Shown here piece by piece: positions 11,665 through 20,066 of a stretch of DNA of 64,000 nucleotides. The translations under genes and the position numbers were made by a program. The notes below the pieces were generated by a model. It was given only the letters and a program-made list of their open reading frames with translations. It searched no databases and was not told the origin of the DNA. The DNA is from Streptomyces kanamyceticus (GTDB taxonomy: Bacteria; Actinomycetota; Actinomycetes; Streptomycetales; Streptomycetaceae), in contig NZ_CP023699.1 in assembly GCF_008704495.1 (NCBI RefSeq), positions 5,952,001 to 6,016,000 on the forward strand. Direction: 5' to 3'. Each line of letters starts with the position of its first letter. Within the stretch, counting starts at the first letter, position 1.

Positions 11665-11963
11665 TGGAAACGACCTGAACCGGACATTGTGTCTGGCTCG
11701 CGGCCGGGCCCCCAACACTATGCCGCACCAGGTGCCTTCGACGCGACGATACAGATCACCTCCTTCACGCCGCGCCCGGTGAGTGATCTCCGTCATGCGA
11801 CGGAAGGCATCCGGAATCTGGACGTCCGGCGCGAAATCGTGAACGGTTCAACAGTTCGAGGGATATCGGTGGGTTTCGCTTCCGGTCGAACGGGGCGTGT
11901 GCTGGATCACCGGGCCGGAAACTCACCGGAAAACCGGGGTGGAACGCCCGTACGCTGGAGGGC
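11665..11963. other. Intergenic region between tRNA-Gln and histidine kinase
   Basis: This 299-bp stretch shows no convincing ORF. A -10-like TACGCT at 11951-11956 lies 7 bp before the kinase ATG, which would allow a leaderless transcript. Promoters for the tRNA on the other strand must also lie here, but none stands out. Confidence 0.4.
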
Positions 11964-13298
11964 ATGACCACGACGGGGGACGACCGCACCACGGCCATGA
12001 CCGGGCCGTGGTGGTGGGAGAGGTGGCGCGGCGCCGCGCTGGACGCGGGGCTCGCGCTGGTGTCCGCGGCGGAGTGCGGGGCCGAGGGCGTGGAGTTCGC
12101 GCGGGACGCCGGGCTGCCGACGGCGGTGGGGGTCGCGTTCGGTGTGCTCGCGGGCTCGGCACTGCTGTTCCGGCGGCGCTGGCCCATCGCCGTCGTCCTC
12201 ATATCGATCGCCATCACGCCCGCGCAGATGGGCGTCCTGCTGACGGTCGTCGGGCTCTACACCCTGGCCGCGTCCGAGCTGCCGCGCCGCATCACCGGGG
12301 CGCTGGCCGGGATGTCGATGGCGGGGACGATGATCGTGGCCCTGGTGCGGACCAGCCAGGACATGGCCAACGACGCCAGTTCGCCCGCCATCGGCAGCGA
12401 GTTCGTACCGTTCTTCGCGGTGACCGCCGCGGTTGGGGTGACCGCGCCACCGGTGCTGCTCGGGCTGTACGTGGGCGCGCGGCGCCGCCTGGTGGAGGGC
12501 ATGCGGGAGCGTGCCGACAGCCTGGAGCGGGAGCTCCAGCTGCTCGCGGAGCGCGCGGAGGAGCGCGCCGAGTGGGCGAGGAACGAGGAGCGCACGCGGA
12601 TCGCCCGCGAGATGCACGACGTGGTCGCGCACCGGGTGAGCCTGATGGTCGTGCACGCGGCGGCGCTGCAGGCGGTCGCCCGCAAGGACCCGGAGAAGGC
12701 CGTCAAGAACGCGGCGCTCGTCGGTGACATGGGCCGCCAGGCGCTGACGGAGCTGCGCGAGATGCTCGGGGTGCTGCGCACCGGCGACGGCACCAAGAGC
12801 GCGAAGCCCGCGAAGCCCGCCGAGCCGGTGCCGCTGGCCGCCGTGGGGCACGCGGCGGCCGCGGCCGCCTCCCGCGCGGTGGACGAGGAAGGTCCCTCCC
12901 TCGCCGATCTCGACGAGCTGGTGGGGCAGTCGCGTGCCGCGGGCATGGCGGTCGACCTCTCGGTGGAGGGCGACCCGCGCGACTACGCGGCCGACGTCGA
13001 GCAGACCGCGTACCGCGTCGTGCAGGAGGCGCTGACGAACGTGCACAAGCACGCGGCGGGCGCGAAGACCTACGTCCGCCTCGCGCACCGCGCGTCGGAG
13101 ATCGCCATGCAGGTGGAGAACGAGCCGCCGCCGGAGCCGGACAGCGCGGCCGACGTCAGGCTGCCCAGCGGAGGCAATGGACTCGTGGGCATGAAGGAGC
13201 GGGTCATGGTCCTGGGCGGCGTGTTCGTGTCGGGGCCGACGGACGGGGGCGGGTTCCGGGTGTCGGCGGTCCTCCCGGCTCCGGCGGCCGCAGGCTGA
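11964..13298 (+). CDS. Two-component sensor histidine kinase (HisKA_3 type)
   Basis: A NarL/DesK-class membrane kinase of 444 residues. The N-terminal half has several hydrophobic spans (about residues 28-180). A coiled-coil linker rich in Glu/Arg follows, then the dimerisation and phosphoacceptor box TRIAREMHDVVAHRVSLMV (His in MHDVVAHR). The ATPase domain carries YRVVQEALTNVHKHA (N box) and GNGLVGMKERV (G box). Partner regulators of this class are LuxR-type. No response regulator is adjacent on either side, so it is an orphan in this window. GGAGGG overlaps the space before the ATG, but a -10-like element also sits there. Signal unknown. Confidence 0.92.
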   Translation: MTTTGDDRTTAMTGPWWWERWRGAALDAGLALVSAAECGAEGVEFARDAGLPTAVGVAFGVLAGSALLFRRRWPIAVVLISIAITPAQMGVLLTVVGLYTLAASELPRRITGALAGMSMAGTMIVALVRTSQDMANDASSPAIGSEFVPFFAVTAAVGVTAPPVLLGLYVGARRRLVEGMRERADSLERELQLLAERAEERAEWARNEERTRIAREMHDVVAHRVSLMVVHAAALQAVARKDPEKAVKNAALVGDMGRQALTELREMLGVLRTGDGTKSAKPAKPAEPVPLAAVGHAAAAAASRAVDEEGPSLADLDELVGQSRAAGMAVDLSVEGDPRDYAADVEQTAYRVVQEALTNVHKHAAGAKTYVRLAHRASEIAMQVENEPPPEPDSAADVRLPSGGNGLVGMKERVMVLGGVFVSGPTDGGGFRVSAVLPAPAAAG

Positions 13299-13318
13299 GG
13301 CCCCGTGGGCGCCCCGTA

Positions 13319-13370
13319 AGGGGCGCGGGGCTGTGACATGTGCGGCTGCGCCGCGTGGGCGCGACCAGCC
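13319..13370. repeat. Dispersed repeat, family B copy
   Basis: Begins with AGGGGCGCGGGG and ends with GCGCGACCAGCCAC, both shared with family A. Where family A has AACT, this copy has a 28-bp centre containing the hairpin GCGGC-TGC-GCCGC. It occupies most of the gap between the convergent kinase and SUKH-3 genes. A second copy is at 37719-37770. Confidence 0.75.
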
Positions 13371-13393
13371 ACGACGTACCCGCGGAGGGTCAC

Positions 13394-13918
13394 TCAGCTC
13401 GCCGTAAGGCGTGTCGGCTGAGCCCCCGTGACCAGCGTCGCCAGCGCCTGGTCGATGTGCGGGCCCAGGAACCAGTCGCCGCTGTGGTCGAGGCTGTACA
13501 CGCGGCCCTCCGTGTCGATGGCGAGCAGCGCCTGTGTCTCCGTCTCCTCGCCGATGGGGCACACCTCGGTGTCCAGGGCGCGGCCCAGGTCGCCGAAGGT
13601 GCGGGCCAGATGAAGGCCGTACATCGGGTCGAGATGGACGGTGGCCGGAGCTATCTGGCGGCCGGGCCCCTGCGGGGTGATGTGCAGTCCGCCGAACTCC
13701 GCCCACGCCTCGACGGCCGCGGGGAAGACGGCGTGCCGGTGTCCCGCCGGTGAGGTGTGGCGGCGCAGCACGTCCGCCCAGATCTCGGCCTGCTTGATGT
13801 CCCAGTGCCCGGGGCGCCAGCCCGCCGCGCGCAGGGCGGCGTCGACGGGTACGGGGAAGCGGGTGGTGCCGCCGCCGGTGGCCGCTGCGGCCGTCGTGGC
13901 GGTGTGGTCGGCGTGCAT
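13394..13918 (-). CDS. SUKH-3 domain immunity-type protein
   Basis: The 174-residue product resembles the SUKH-3 group of the SMI1/KNR4 (SUKH) superfamily, known from comparative work as immunity proteins against nuclease and deaminase toxins. After a low-complexity N-terminus it contains AALRAAGWRPGHWDIKQAE, AVEAWAEFGGLHI and a C-terminal run with VCPIGEETETQALLAIDTEG and YSLDHSGDWFLG, the pattern seen in SUKH-3. The start at ATG 13918 has GAGGG about 8 bp upstream. It follows the deaminase gene by 77 bp on the same strand, the expected toxin-then-immunity order. No signal peptide is seen, so both act in the cytoplasm unless exported another way. Confidence 0.75.
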   Translation of the reverse strand: MHADHTATTAAAATGGGTTRFPVPVDAALRAAGWRPGHWDIKQAEIWADVLRRHTSPAGHRHAVFPAAVEAWAEFGGLHITPQGPGRQIAPATVHLDPMYGLHLARTFGDLGRALDTEVCPIGEETETQALLAIDTEGRVYSLDHSGDWFLGPHIDQALATLVTGAQPTRLTAS

Positions 13919-13995
13919 GGGGTGGCCCTCGTTCGGTCGGAAAGGTCGTCGGATGGACGGTGGGGCGTCGGTCCGGCTGGTGTCCGGTGCGCCGG

Positions 13996-14658
13996 TCAGG
14001 CCTCGCTCGCCGTCGGGTCCACCACGCGTACGCCGAAGTGCGAGGTGAGCGCCGTACAGGAGCGGCAAGGACGGGCGAAGCCGCCGTGCAGCGGGTCGCC
14101 GTCCTCGCGGATGCGGCGGGTGGTGAGTTTGGCGTGTTTGAGCGCCTTGCGGGCCTCGCCGTTGGTCATGGGTTTGCGCGAGGCCCGCTTGGAGCGGCTC
14201 GCGTCGGCCGCCGTGAGGTGGCGGGAGATGAGGATCGCCTCGGCGCACCGCCCGGTGAAGCGCTCGCGCTGCCCGCTGGCGAGGGCGTCGAGGAAGTCCT
14301 GGACGAGCGGGTGCAGCGCGGGCGGTTCCTCACCGCGGCCCGCGGTGCACGTGAGGGTGGTCTGGCCGCGTACGGAGAGGGCGGCGGCGACGGTCGGCAG
14401 GATGCCGTCGCGGCGCTGGCGCAGGACGGGCGCGTGGGCGGCGGTGGCGCTCCAGCCGACGCGGGGGTCTCCGTCCACGCGAGGGTCTCCGTCCGTGCGC
14501 GGATCTCCTCCGGCGCGGTGATCTCCCCCGGCGCGCGGGCCGCCGTGGCCGGTGCCCGGCGCCCCGGCGCGTGGGTCGCCGGAGACCGCCGCGGCGGCGC
14601 CACCACCCGCTTCGGTGGCCGACGTGTGGCCGGACATGCCGCTCTGTGCCGTGTGCAT
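13996..14658 (-). CDS. YwqJ-like nucleic-acid/nucleotide deaminase domain protein
   Basis: A 220-residue protein with a Gly-rich, repetitive N-terminus (GDPR units at about 47-68) and a C-terminal deaminase-fold domain. The zinc and catalytic motifs are complete: RCAE (Cys138, Glu140) and PCRSC (Cys198, Cys201), with an HFGVRV strand near the end. YwqJ-type deaminases are described as toxin domains of polymorphic toxin systems in bacteria. Here there is no secretion signal or delivery domain, and the gene is followed by a SUKH-3 gene. ATG 14658 was chosen because GGGGGAGG precedes it; in-frame sequence continues upstream but is poor in coding features. The target (RNA, DNA or free nucleotide) is unknown. 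Confidence 0.75.
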   Translation of the reverse strand: MHTAQSGMSGHTSATEAGGGAAAAVSGDPRAGAPGTGHGGPRAGGDHRAGGDPRTDGDPRVDGDPRVGWSATAAHAPVLRQRRDGILPTVAAALSVRGQTTLTCTAGRGEEPPALHPLVQDFLDALASGQRERFTGRCAEAILISRHLTAADASRSKRASRKPMTNGEARKALKHAKLTTRRIREDGDPLHGGFARPCRSCTALTSHFGVRVVDPTASEA

Positions 14659-14843
14659 CGTGCTGTTCGCCTCCCCCTGCTCGCGGTCGTCACCGCGTGT
14701 GCCACGCCCCCGCGTTGCGGGGACAGCCTGCCAAATGGGGCGGGTGGTGCGGAAGCTGGGGCACTGCGACACGCCTGGCTTTCCGCCCACTTTCGCCGCA
14801 CGGTGACCGTCCGGTGGCTGCTGGTCATGGAACCGGAGGCCCG

Positions 14844-14872
14844 GTGACCGGTGTCGTTCTTACGCATAGGCT
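14844..14872 (+). promoter_or_regulatory. Probable sigma-70 type promoter for the nuclease-SUKH operon
   Basis: GTGACC (14844-14849), 17 bp, then TAGGCT (14867-14872) fits the Streptomyces housekeeping promoter pattern. The predicted start near 14879 lies upstream of both candidate starts of the next gene (14891 and 14933). Confidence 0.5.
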
Positions 14873-14932
14873 GTCGACATCCGCAGGGCCATGAAGCAGG
14901 AACCATCCACAGTGCCGCAGGGGGCAACCGCC

Positions 14933-15910
14933 ATGACGACAGGTCGGCTGGGGCAGCAGTCCGCGCCGCCGAACGCGGCCTACGCCGGGCAGGTCGTGCA
15001 CTTCCCGGACCCGGTCCGGGCCGCACGCCATCCCAGAGGGGTGCGGGTGGACGAGCACGGTTACCCGGACTTCTCGTTCTACGCGCGGGCCGCGGCCGAG
15101 ATCGCCGAGCCCCCCGAGGGCTTCGGCGTCGACGAGCTGCGCCTGACGGACTACGTGTCGGCGAACGCGGCGCTCGCGGCATCGGGGCACGACCTGTGGG
15201 ACACGATCCCCGCGGTGGCGACCCCGCACGGCTGGACCTGGCACCACGTGCCGAACAGCCGCCGCCTCGAACTGGTCCCCGTCGAAGTGAAGGCGCTCCT
15301 GCGCCACCACGGCGGGCTCGCGACGACCTCCGTCGACCAGGACAAGAGGGGCACGCGCCCGCTGCAGGAGACGCGCCCCGCGCACTTCGGCCTGCCCAAG
15401 GCGGCGGTCGCGGTGACCGAGCAGCAGGTCCAGGGCGTCGAGGAGGACCTCGGCTACCGGCTGCCCGGCGCCTACCGGTCCTTCCTGAAGGCGGCGGGCG
15501 GCTGCGCGCCGGTCGGCACCGCGCTCGACGCGGACCTCGGGCTCCTGCTCGACCAGCCGTTCTTCACGGTCAGGGACGAGGCCGCGGTCAACGACCTGGT
15601 CTACGTCAACAAGTGTCTGCGAGACCACCTCACAAAGGATTACCTGGGAGTGGGCTTCGTGCAGGGCGGGCTGCTCGCCGTGCAGGTCAGGGGCGACCGG
15701 GTCGGTTCCGTGTGGTTCTGCGCGTACGACGACGCCCGTGACCAGGACGCGTGGCCGCCGCCGGAGCGGGTGCGGCGGCTGCTGCTGCCGTGCGGCGACG
15801 ACTTCGACCAGTTCCTGTCCCGGCTCGCGGGCAGTCCGCCGGAGCTGGAGACCGTGGCGAACCTGATGGTGGACGGCGGCTTCGCGCAGGCCGTCCCGGT
15901 GGGGGAGTGA
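14933..15910 (+). CDS. WHH-type HNH nuclease domain fused to a SUKH (SMI1/KNR4) immunity domain
   Basis: A 325-residue protein with two parts. Residues about 25-145 match the WHH/LHH group of HNH/EndoVII toxins: GYPDFSFYARA, LRLTDYVSANAA, GWTWHHVP (Trp103, His104, His105), LELVPVEVKALLRHHGG (His125, His126). Residues about 158-320 are a SUKH domain (GVEEDLGYRLPGAYRSFLKAAGG). Toxin-type and immunity-type modules therefore sit in one chain. From memory, related toxins have a histidine in the helix after LVP; here it is VEVK, so the nuclease may be inactive. ATG 14933 is preceded by a GGGGG stretch; ATG 14891 is an alternative. The next gene starts 7 bp after the stop. Confidence 0.7.
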   Translation: MTTGRLGQQSAPPNAAYAGQVVHFPDPVRAARHPRGVRVDEHGYPDFSFYARAAAEIAEPPEGFGVDELRLTDYVSANAALAASGHDLWDTIPAVATPHGWTWHHVPNSRRLELVPVEVKALLRHHGGLATTSVDQDKRGTRPLQETRPAHFGLPKAAVAVTEQQVQGVEEDLGYRLPGAYRSFLKAAGGCAPVGTALDADLGLLLDQPFFTVRDEAAVNDLVYVNKCLRDHLTKDYLGVGFVQGGLLAVQVRGDRVGSVWFCAYDDARDQDAWPPPERVRRLLLPCGDDFDQFLSRLAGSPPELETVANLMVDGGFAQAVPVGE

Positions 15911-15917
15911 CTTGGCG

Positions 15918-18674
15918 ATGGTGACCTTCGCGCAGGCGCAGGAGCGCGCCGAGGAATGGATCAACGGCGACGTGCCGGGCTACCAGCACCGTGAGGTGCG
16001 GGTCAGGGAGTTCGACCTGGGCTTCGTCGTCTGGGCCGAGGACCGGGAGAACGGTCCGGTGTCCGACGGCGGCAGCCAGCGGCTCGTCCTCGCGCGCGAC
16101 AGCGGCGAGGCGACGCTCTGGCCGGGCCTTCCGGTGGGTGAGGTGATCCGCCGCTACGAGGAGGAGTACGGCCTCCCGGACGCGGTGCCCCAGGACGTGC
16201 CGCCCGCACCGCCGGAACGGGTCGACCTGAACCAGACGTCGTTCCTGCTGAGCCCGCCGGAATGGCTCCAGGAGGCGGCGGACAAACTGGGCATCCCCGA
16301 CCGGCGCGCGTCCGCCGCGGCCTCTTCGGACGCCGCGTCCGGTGCGGAGCCCGCCGCTCCCGACGCCGGTACGCCGTGGCCCGCCGCGCCCGCGGCCGAC
16401 GAGGGCCTGGCCGCGACGTCGCCCGGCGCGCCCGCGGGGGCGACCCCGTGGGCCGGTACGGACACCAACGCCGATGACGGCGAGGACCTTTCGGTGCCCG
16501 CGCCCGCGACGGTGTTCGCGCCGCCGCTGGTCGTCGAGGACGACGAGGCCGAACCGAGGCCGAGCGTGGCCCCGGAGGCGAAGACGGCCCTGATGCACGG
16601 CGGCAGCCAGCTCCCGAAGACGGCGTTGGCCCCGGCCCTCGGCGCCCCGGCTCCGGGCACGCCCGGCGCTCCGGCTCCGGCTCCGGGTGCGCCCGGCGCC
16701 CCGCAGGGTCCGGGTGGGTCCAACGCGCCGCAGCCGCCGGTGGGTTCGCCTGTTCCGCCGCCGTCGGATGCGTCGGCGTACGGGTATCCGCAGGGTCCGG
16801 GTGCGTCGAACGCGCCGCAGCCGCCGGTGGGTTCGCCTGTTCCGCCGCCGCCGGATCCTTCGGCGTACGGGTATCCGCAGGGCCCCGGCCCGTCCAACGC
16901 GCCTCAGCCGCAGGGTGCCGGTGCCGGGGACATCGCCGATGCCGCGACCAGCAAGGCGCAGGGGCCGCCCCAGGGCGCCCGCGGTGGCGGTGCCACCACG
17001 CCTCCGCCGCCCAGCCCGCCGGGTGTGCCGCCGGGGAGTACGCCGCCGCCTTCGGGTCCCGGTGCGCCGGGTACGCCCGCGGGCGGGTACGTCCCGACGC
17101 AGCTCGTCTCGTCCCTCGGCCCCGACGGACCTCAGCCTCAGCCGCCCGCGGCTCCTGGCGCTCCGCAGCCTCCCGGTGCGCCTGGTGCGCCTGGTGCGCC
17201 GCCCGGTGGTGTGCACCACGCCGCGACGATGTTGGCCGATCCGAGTATGGGCGGGCCCGGTGGGATAAAGCCGCCTGCGGCTCCTGGTGCGCCTCAGCCG
17301 CCTGGACCGCCCGGTGCTCCGGGTGCGCCTGGTGCTCCGGGTGCGCCTCAGCCTCCCGGTCCGCCTGGTGCGCCCGGTACGCCGCCCGGTGGCGTGCACC
17401 ACGCCGCGACCATGCTGGCCGACCCGAGCCTGGGCGGCCCCGGTGGGATAAAGCCTCCCGGCGCTCCCGGCGCCCCTGGTGCGCCCCAGCCGCCCGGTCC
17501 GCCCGGCGCTCCCGGTGCCCCGCCGCCCGGCAGCACCCCGCCCCCCGGCGGTGGCGTCCACCACGCCGCGACCATGCTGGCGGGGCCCGCTGTCGGCGGC
17601 CCGGGTGCGCCCGGCATGCCGCCGCCGCCCGCGCCCGCACCGGGGCCGGGGGGTCCCGGCGGCGGTCAGCCGTACGGCTATCCGCAGCCGCCCGTCGGGC
17701 AGCCCACCGTCGGCCCCGGCTACCAGGCCGTGCTCCGCTACCGCGCGGCCGACGGCTCCGAGCAGCAGCTCATCCGCCGCTCGGCGCCCGGCACGCCGCA
17801 CCCGGAGTGGCAGATCCTGCACGAGCTGCGCGGCATGAACGTGCCGCCGCAGCAGGTGCTCGAACTCCACACCGAGCTGGAGTCCTGCGAGCTGCCGGGC
17901 GCGTACTGCGCCCGCATGATCCGCGAGACCTGGCCGCAGGCGCGGATCACGTCCATCGCGCCGTACGGCAAGGACCACGCGTCCCGCCAGGGCGGCATGC
18001 AGCAACTCCTCGCCCACCAGGGCGAGTTGCACCAGGTGGCGGACGGGCCCGCGCGCCCGGCGCCGGTGCGTGCGCCGTTGCAGCAGATGCCGCCCGCTCC
18101 GGCGATCCCGCCGGAGGGCATCGCGCAGGAGCTGGCCGCGGCCTTCGGCCCCGGCATCTTCCGCTTCGACCAGCGCGCGGTGTCCCGGCAGGGCGTGCCG
18201 GACATCGTGGCGCACATGCTCGTGGTCGCGGGTCTGCCCGTCGACTTCGGCCCGTTCTTCTGGGCGCAGGCCCAGCCGGGACGTCCGGTGCCGACGCTGG
18301 CCGAGCTGGCGCAGGAGCGGGGTGTGCAGCCCGCCTCCGACGCGGGCTCGTACCTGGTCATGGGCAGTGACTTCGGGCGGGCGCTCTGTGTCCAGTACGG
18401 GACGGCGAACATCGTCGCCGTGCCGGTGGAGGCGGGGCCCGGTGGTGCGCCGGTGCCGCCGCAGTTCGTGAACACGGGGCTGCCTGAGTTCGCGCGCTGC
18501 ATGGCTCTGTTGGGGCGGATGTGGCGTCTGCGGTTCGGTCTCAATCAAGAGCAGGCGGGGCGGTGGACGGTTGACTTCCAGAACCAGCTCGCTGCGGTTG
18601 ACGCTGCCGCTTTGGGGTCGCCGGAGAGTTGGTGGTCTGTGCTTCTTGAGCAGATGTGGGATGGGTTGTTGTAG
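15918..18674 (+). CDS. YrhB-like / Pro-rich linker / nucleotide deaminase / SUKH-4 fusion protein
   Basis: A 918-residue four-part protein. Residues 1-88 (QAQERAEEWINGDVP, FDLGFVVWAEDRE) resemble YrhB-type immunity domains. Residues about 90-600 are Pro/Gly/Ala-rich and repetitive, including three copies of HHAATMLA. Residues about 602-700 are a deaminase-fold module with HPEWQILHELR (His628, Glu630) and two cysteines, Cys657 and Cys664, in SCELPGAYC. Residues about 734-918 form a SUKH-4 type domain (GIFRFDQRAVSRQGVPDIV, SDFGRALCVQYG). No signal peptide is present. GGGGGAG lies 10 bp before ATG 15918; an in-frame TTG at 15912 is also possible. It is co-transcribed with the nuclease-SUKH gene. 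The role is not known. Confidence 0.72.
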   Translation: MVTFAQAQERAEEWINGDVPGYQHREVRVREFDLGFVVWAEDRENGPVSDGGSQRLVLARDSGEATLWPGLPVGEVIRRYEEEYGLPDAVPQDVPPAPPERVDLNQTSFLLSPPEWLQEAADKLGIPDRRASAAASSDAASGAEPAAPDAGTPWPAAPAADEGLAATSPGAPAGATPWAGTDTNADDGEDLSVPAPATVFAPPLVVEDDEAEPRPSVAPEAKTALMHGGSQLPKTALAPALGAPAPGTPGAPAPAPGAPGAPQGPGGSNAPQPPVGSPVPPPSDASAYGYPQGPGASNAPQPPVGSPVPPPPDPSAYGYPQGPGPSNAPQPQGAGAGDIADAATSKAQGPPQGARGGGATTPPPPSPPGVPPGSTPPPSGPGAPGTPAGGYVPTQLVSSLGPDGPQPQPPAAPGAPQPPGAPGAPGAPPGGVHHAATMLADPSMGGPGGIKPPAAPGAPQPPGPPGAPGAPGAPGAPQPPGPPGAPGTPPGGVHHAATMLADPSLGGPGGIKPPGAPGAPGAPQPPGPPGAPGAPPPGSTPPPGGGVHHAATMLAGPAVGGPGAPGMPPPPAPAPGPGGPGGGQPYGYPQPPVGQPTVGPGYQAVLRYRAADGSEQQLIRRSAPGTPHPEWQILHELRGMNVPPQQVLELHTELESCELPGAYCARMIRETWPQARITSIAPYGKDHASRQGGMQQLLAHQGELHQVADGPARPAPVRAPLQQMPPAPAIPPEGIAQELAAAFGPGIFRFDQRAVSRQGVPDIVAHMLVVAGLPVDFGPFFWAQAQPGRPVPTLAELAQERGVQPASDAGSYLVMGSDFGRALCVQYGTANIVAVPVEAGPGGAPVPPQFVNTGLPEFARCMALLGRMWRLRFGLNQEQAGRWTVDFQNQLAAVDAAALGSPESWWSVLLEQMWDGLL

Positions 18675-18696
18675 GTCTTTGGGGCGCGGGGGTGCT

Positions 18697-18908
18697 GTGG
18701 CTGGTCGCGCAGTTCCCCGCGTGCCTCGCGGGGGCGGGCCCGGTTGCGGTTCGAGTGCGGGCCCGCTGTGGCTGGTCGCGCAGTTCCTCGCGCCCCTAAA
18801 AGATTGCGCAGTTCCCCGCGCCCCTAAAGATTGTGCCGTTCCCCGCGCCCCTAAAGACTGCGCCGTTCCCCGCGCGCCTGAAAGATTGTGCCGTTCCCCG
18901 CGTCCCTA
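18697..18908 (+). repeat. Six family A repeats, the last five in tandem (27-28 bp period)
   Basis: Copies of GCGCAGTTCCCCGCGCCCCT or near variants start at 18707, 18778, 18806, 18833, 18860 and 18888, all in the same direction as the upstream gene. The last five are spaced 27 or 28 bp apart with AAAGATT-like linkers, so part of the cluster has expanded as a true tandem array. No ORF was found in 18675-18957. Confidence 0.85.
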
Positions 18909-18943
18909 ACCCGGCGCTCGACCTGCGTGAGCGGTCGGGTTAG
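18906..18943 (+). terminator. Hairpin ahead of the LCP gene
   Basis: CTAACCCG (18906-18913) pairs with CGGGTTAG (18936-18943), and inner CGCTC pairs with GAGCG. It ends 14 bp before the ATG of the next gene. It could terminate transcription from the upstream operon or act in the leader of the next gene. Confidence 0.45.
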
Positions 18944-18957
18944 CCGATCATGCGGGC

Positions 18958-19947
18958 ATGGCAGACGGTGGTTCGCGGAGCGGGAAGCGGCGTTGGCCCA
19001 AGCGTGTCGCGCTGAGCCTGCTCGCGTTGGTCGTGCTCCTTGCCGCGTACGGGACCGGGCTGTATTTCTGGGCCGGGTCGCGGCTGCGGACCACCGACGC
19101 CTTCGCGGCGTACGAGGGGCGTCCGGAGCGGGGCAAGGGCACCGACTGGCTGCTCGTCGGGTCCGACAGTCGCTCCTCGCTCACCCCCGAACAGCGCAAG
19201 AAGCTCCACGTCGGCAACGACCAGGGGCTCAACACCGACACGATCATGGTCCTGCACTACGGCGACAGCGGGCCGTATCTGGTGTCGATCCCGCGTGATT
19301 CGTACGTCTCCATCCCCGGGCACGGGAAGGGGAAGATCAACTCCGCGTACGCGATCGGCGGCGCGACGCTGCTCACCCGCACCGTCGAACAGGCCACGGG
19401 ACTGCGCATCGACCACTACGCCGAGGTGAACTTCCTCGGCTTCGTCGACGTGGTGGACGCGTTGGGCGGGGTCAGCATCTGCGTACCCGAAGGAGGTCTG
19501 CACGACGAGAAGTCGGGGGCGGACTTCGACGGGGGCTGCCAGCACATGGACGGCGTGGAGGCGCTGCGGTACGTGCGGGCCAGGTACTCCGATCCCGAGG
19601 GTGACCTGGGGCGGGTCAAGCGCCAGCGGCAGCTGGTGAGCGCCGTCGCCGAGAAGGCCGTCAGCGTGCCCGTGCTGCTGCCGCCGTGGAAGCTGATCCC
19701 CTTCCTGAGCGCCTCGCTCGACGCGCTCACCGTCGACACGGACACCGGGGTGGGGGCGCTGACCCGGATGGGCCTTCAGATGGAGGGGCTCTCCAGTGGT
19801 TCGGGGGCCACCACGACCGTGCCCGTGGCGAGCGAGCCCGAGATCGCCGGGGTCGGCGATGTCGTCGTGTGGGACCAGGTCAAGGCCGGTCGGCTCTTCG
19901 AAGCGCTCAGAGACGACACCCCGATTCCGACTTCTGGCGCCAATTGA
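18958..19947 (+). CDS. LytR-CpsA-Psr (LCP) family cell-wall ligase
   Basis: LCP enzymes transfer anionic polymers such as teichoic acids from lipid carriers to peptidoglycan. The 329-residue protein has a basic N-terminus, one membrane helix (about 19-36) and an outside catalytic domain. The conserved residues are visible: LLVGSDSR, NTDTIMVLHY, VSIPRDSYVSIPGHGKGKINSAYAIGG and YVRARYSDPEGDLGRVKRQRQ, covering the Arg/Asp pyrophosphate-binding set. The gene stands alone; the ATG is preceded only by a weak ribosome site (GCGGGC), and a hairpin lies just upstream. Confidence 0.93.
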   Translation: MADGGSRSGKRRWPKRVALSLLALVVLLAAYGTGLYFWAGSRLRTTDAFAAYEGRPERGKGTDWLLVGSDSRSSLTPEQRKKLHVGNDQGLNTDTIMVLHYGDSGPYLVSIPRDSYVSIPGHGKGKINSAYAIGGATLLTRTVEQATGLRIDHYAEVNFLGFVDVVDALGGVSICVPEGGLHDEKSGADFDGGCQHMDGVEALRYVRARYSDPEGDLGRVKRQRQLVSAVAEKAVSVPVLLPPWKLIPFLSASLDALTVDTDTGVGALTRMGLQMEGLSSGSGATTTVPVASEPEIAGVGDVVVWDQVKAGRLFEALRDDTPIPTSGAN

Positions 19948-20066
19948 CGCATCCTTGACCGGGTGGAGTGGGCGGAGTGTCGCGTTATGAGCGCTTCAGC
20001 TTGATCCATCAAGATGTGCGCCAATCGCGCTGTACGCGCGAGGTACGTCGGAGAGGGGATCCAAGG

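Noticed and set aside
15687..18548. Large Arg/Gly-rich minus-strand frame opposite the deaminase-SUKH-4 gene
   Set aside because: Pure shadow of the Pro-rich linker; no start signal or known motif.
18777..18907. Tandem 27-28 bp repeats as a CRISPR array
   Set aside because: Units are adjacent with only 7-8 bp linkers, vary in sequence, and no cas genes are present.
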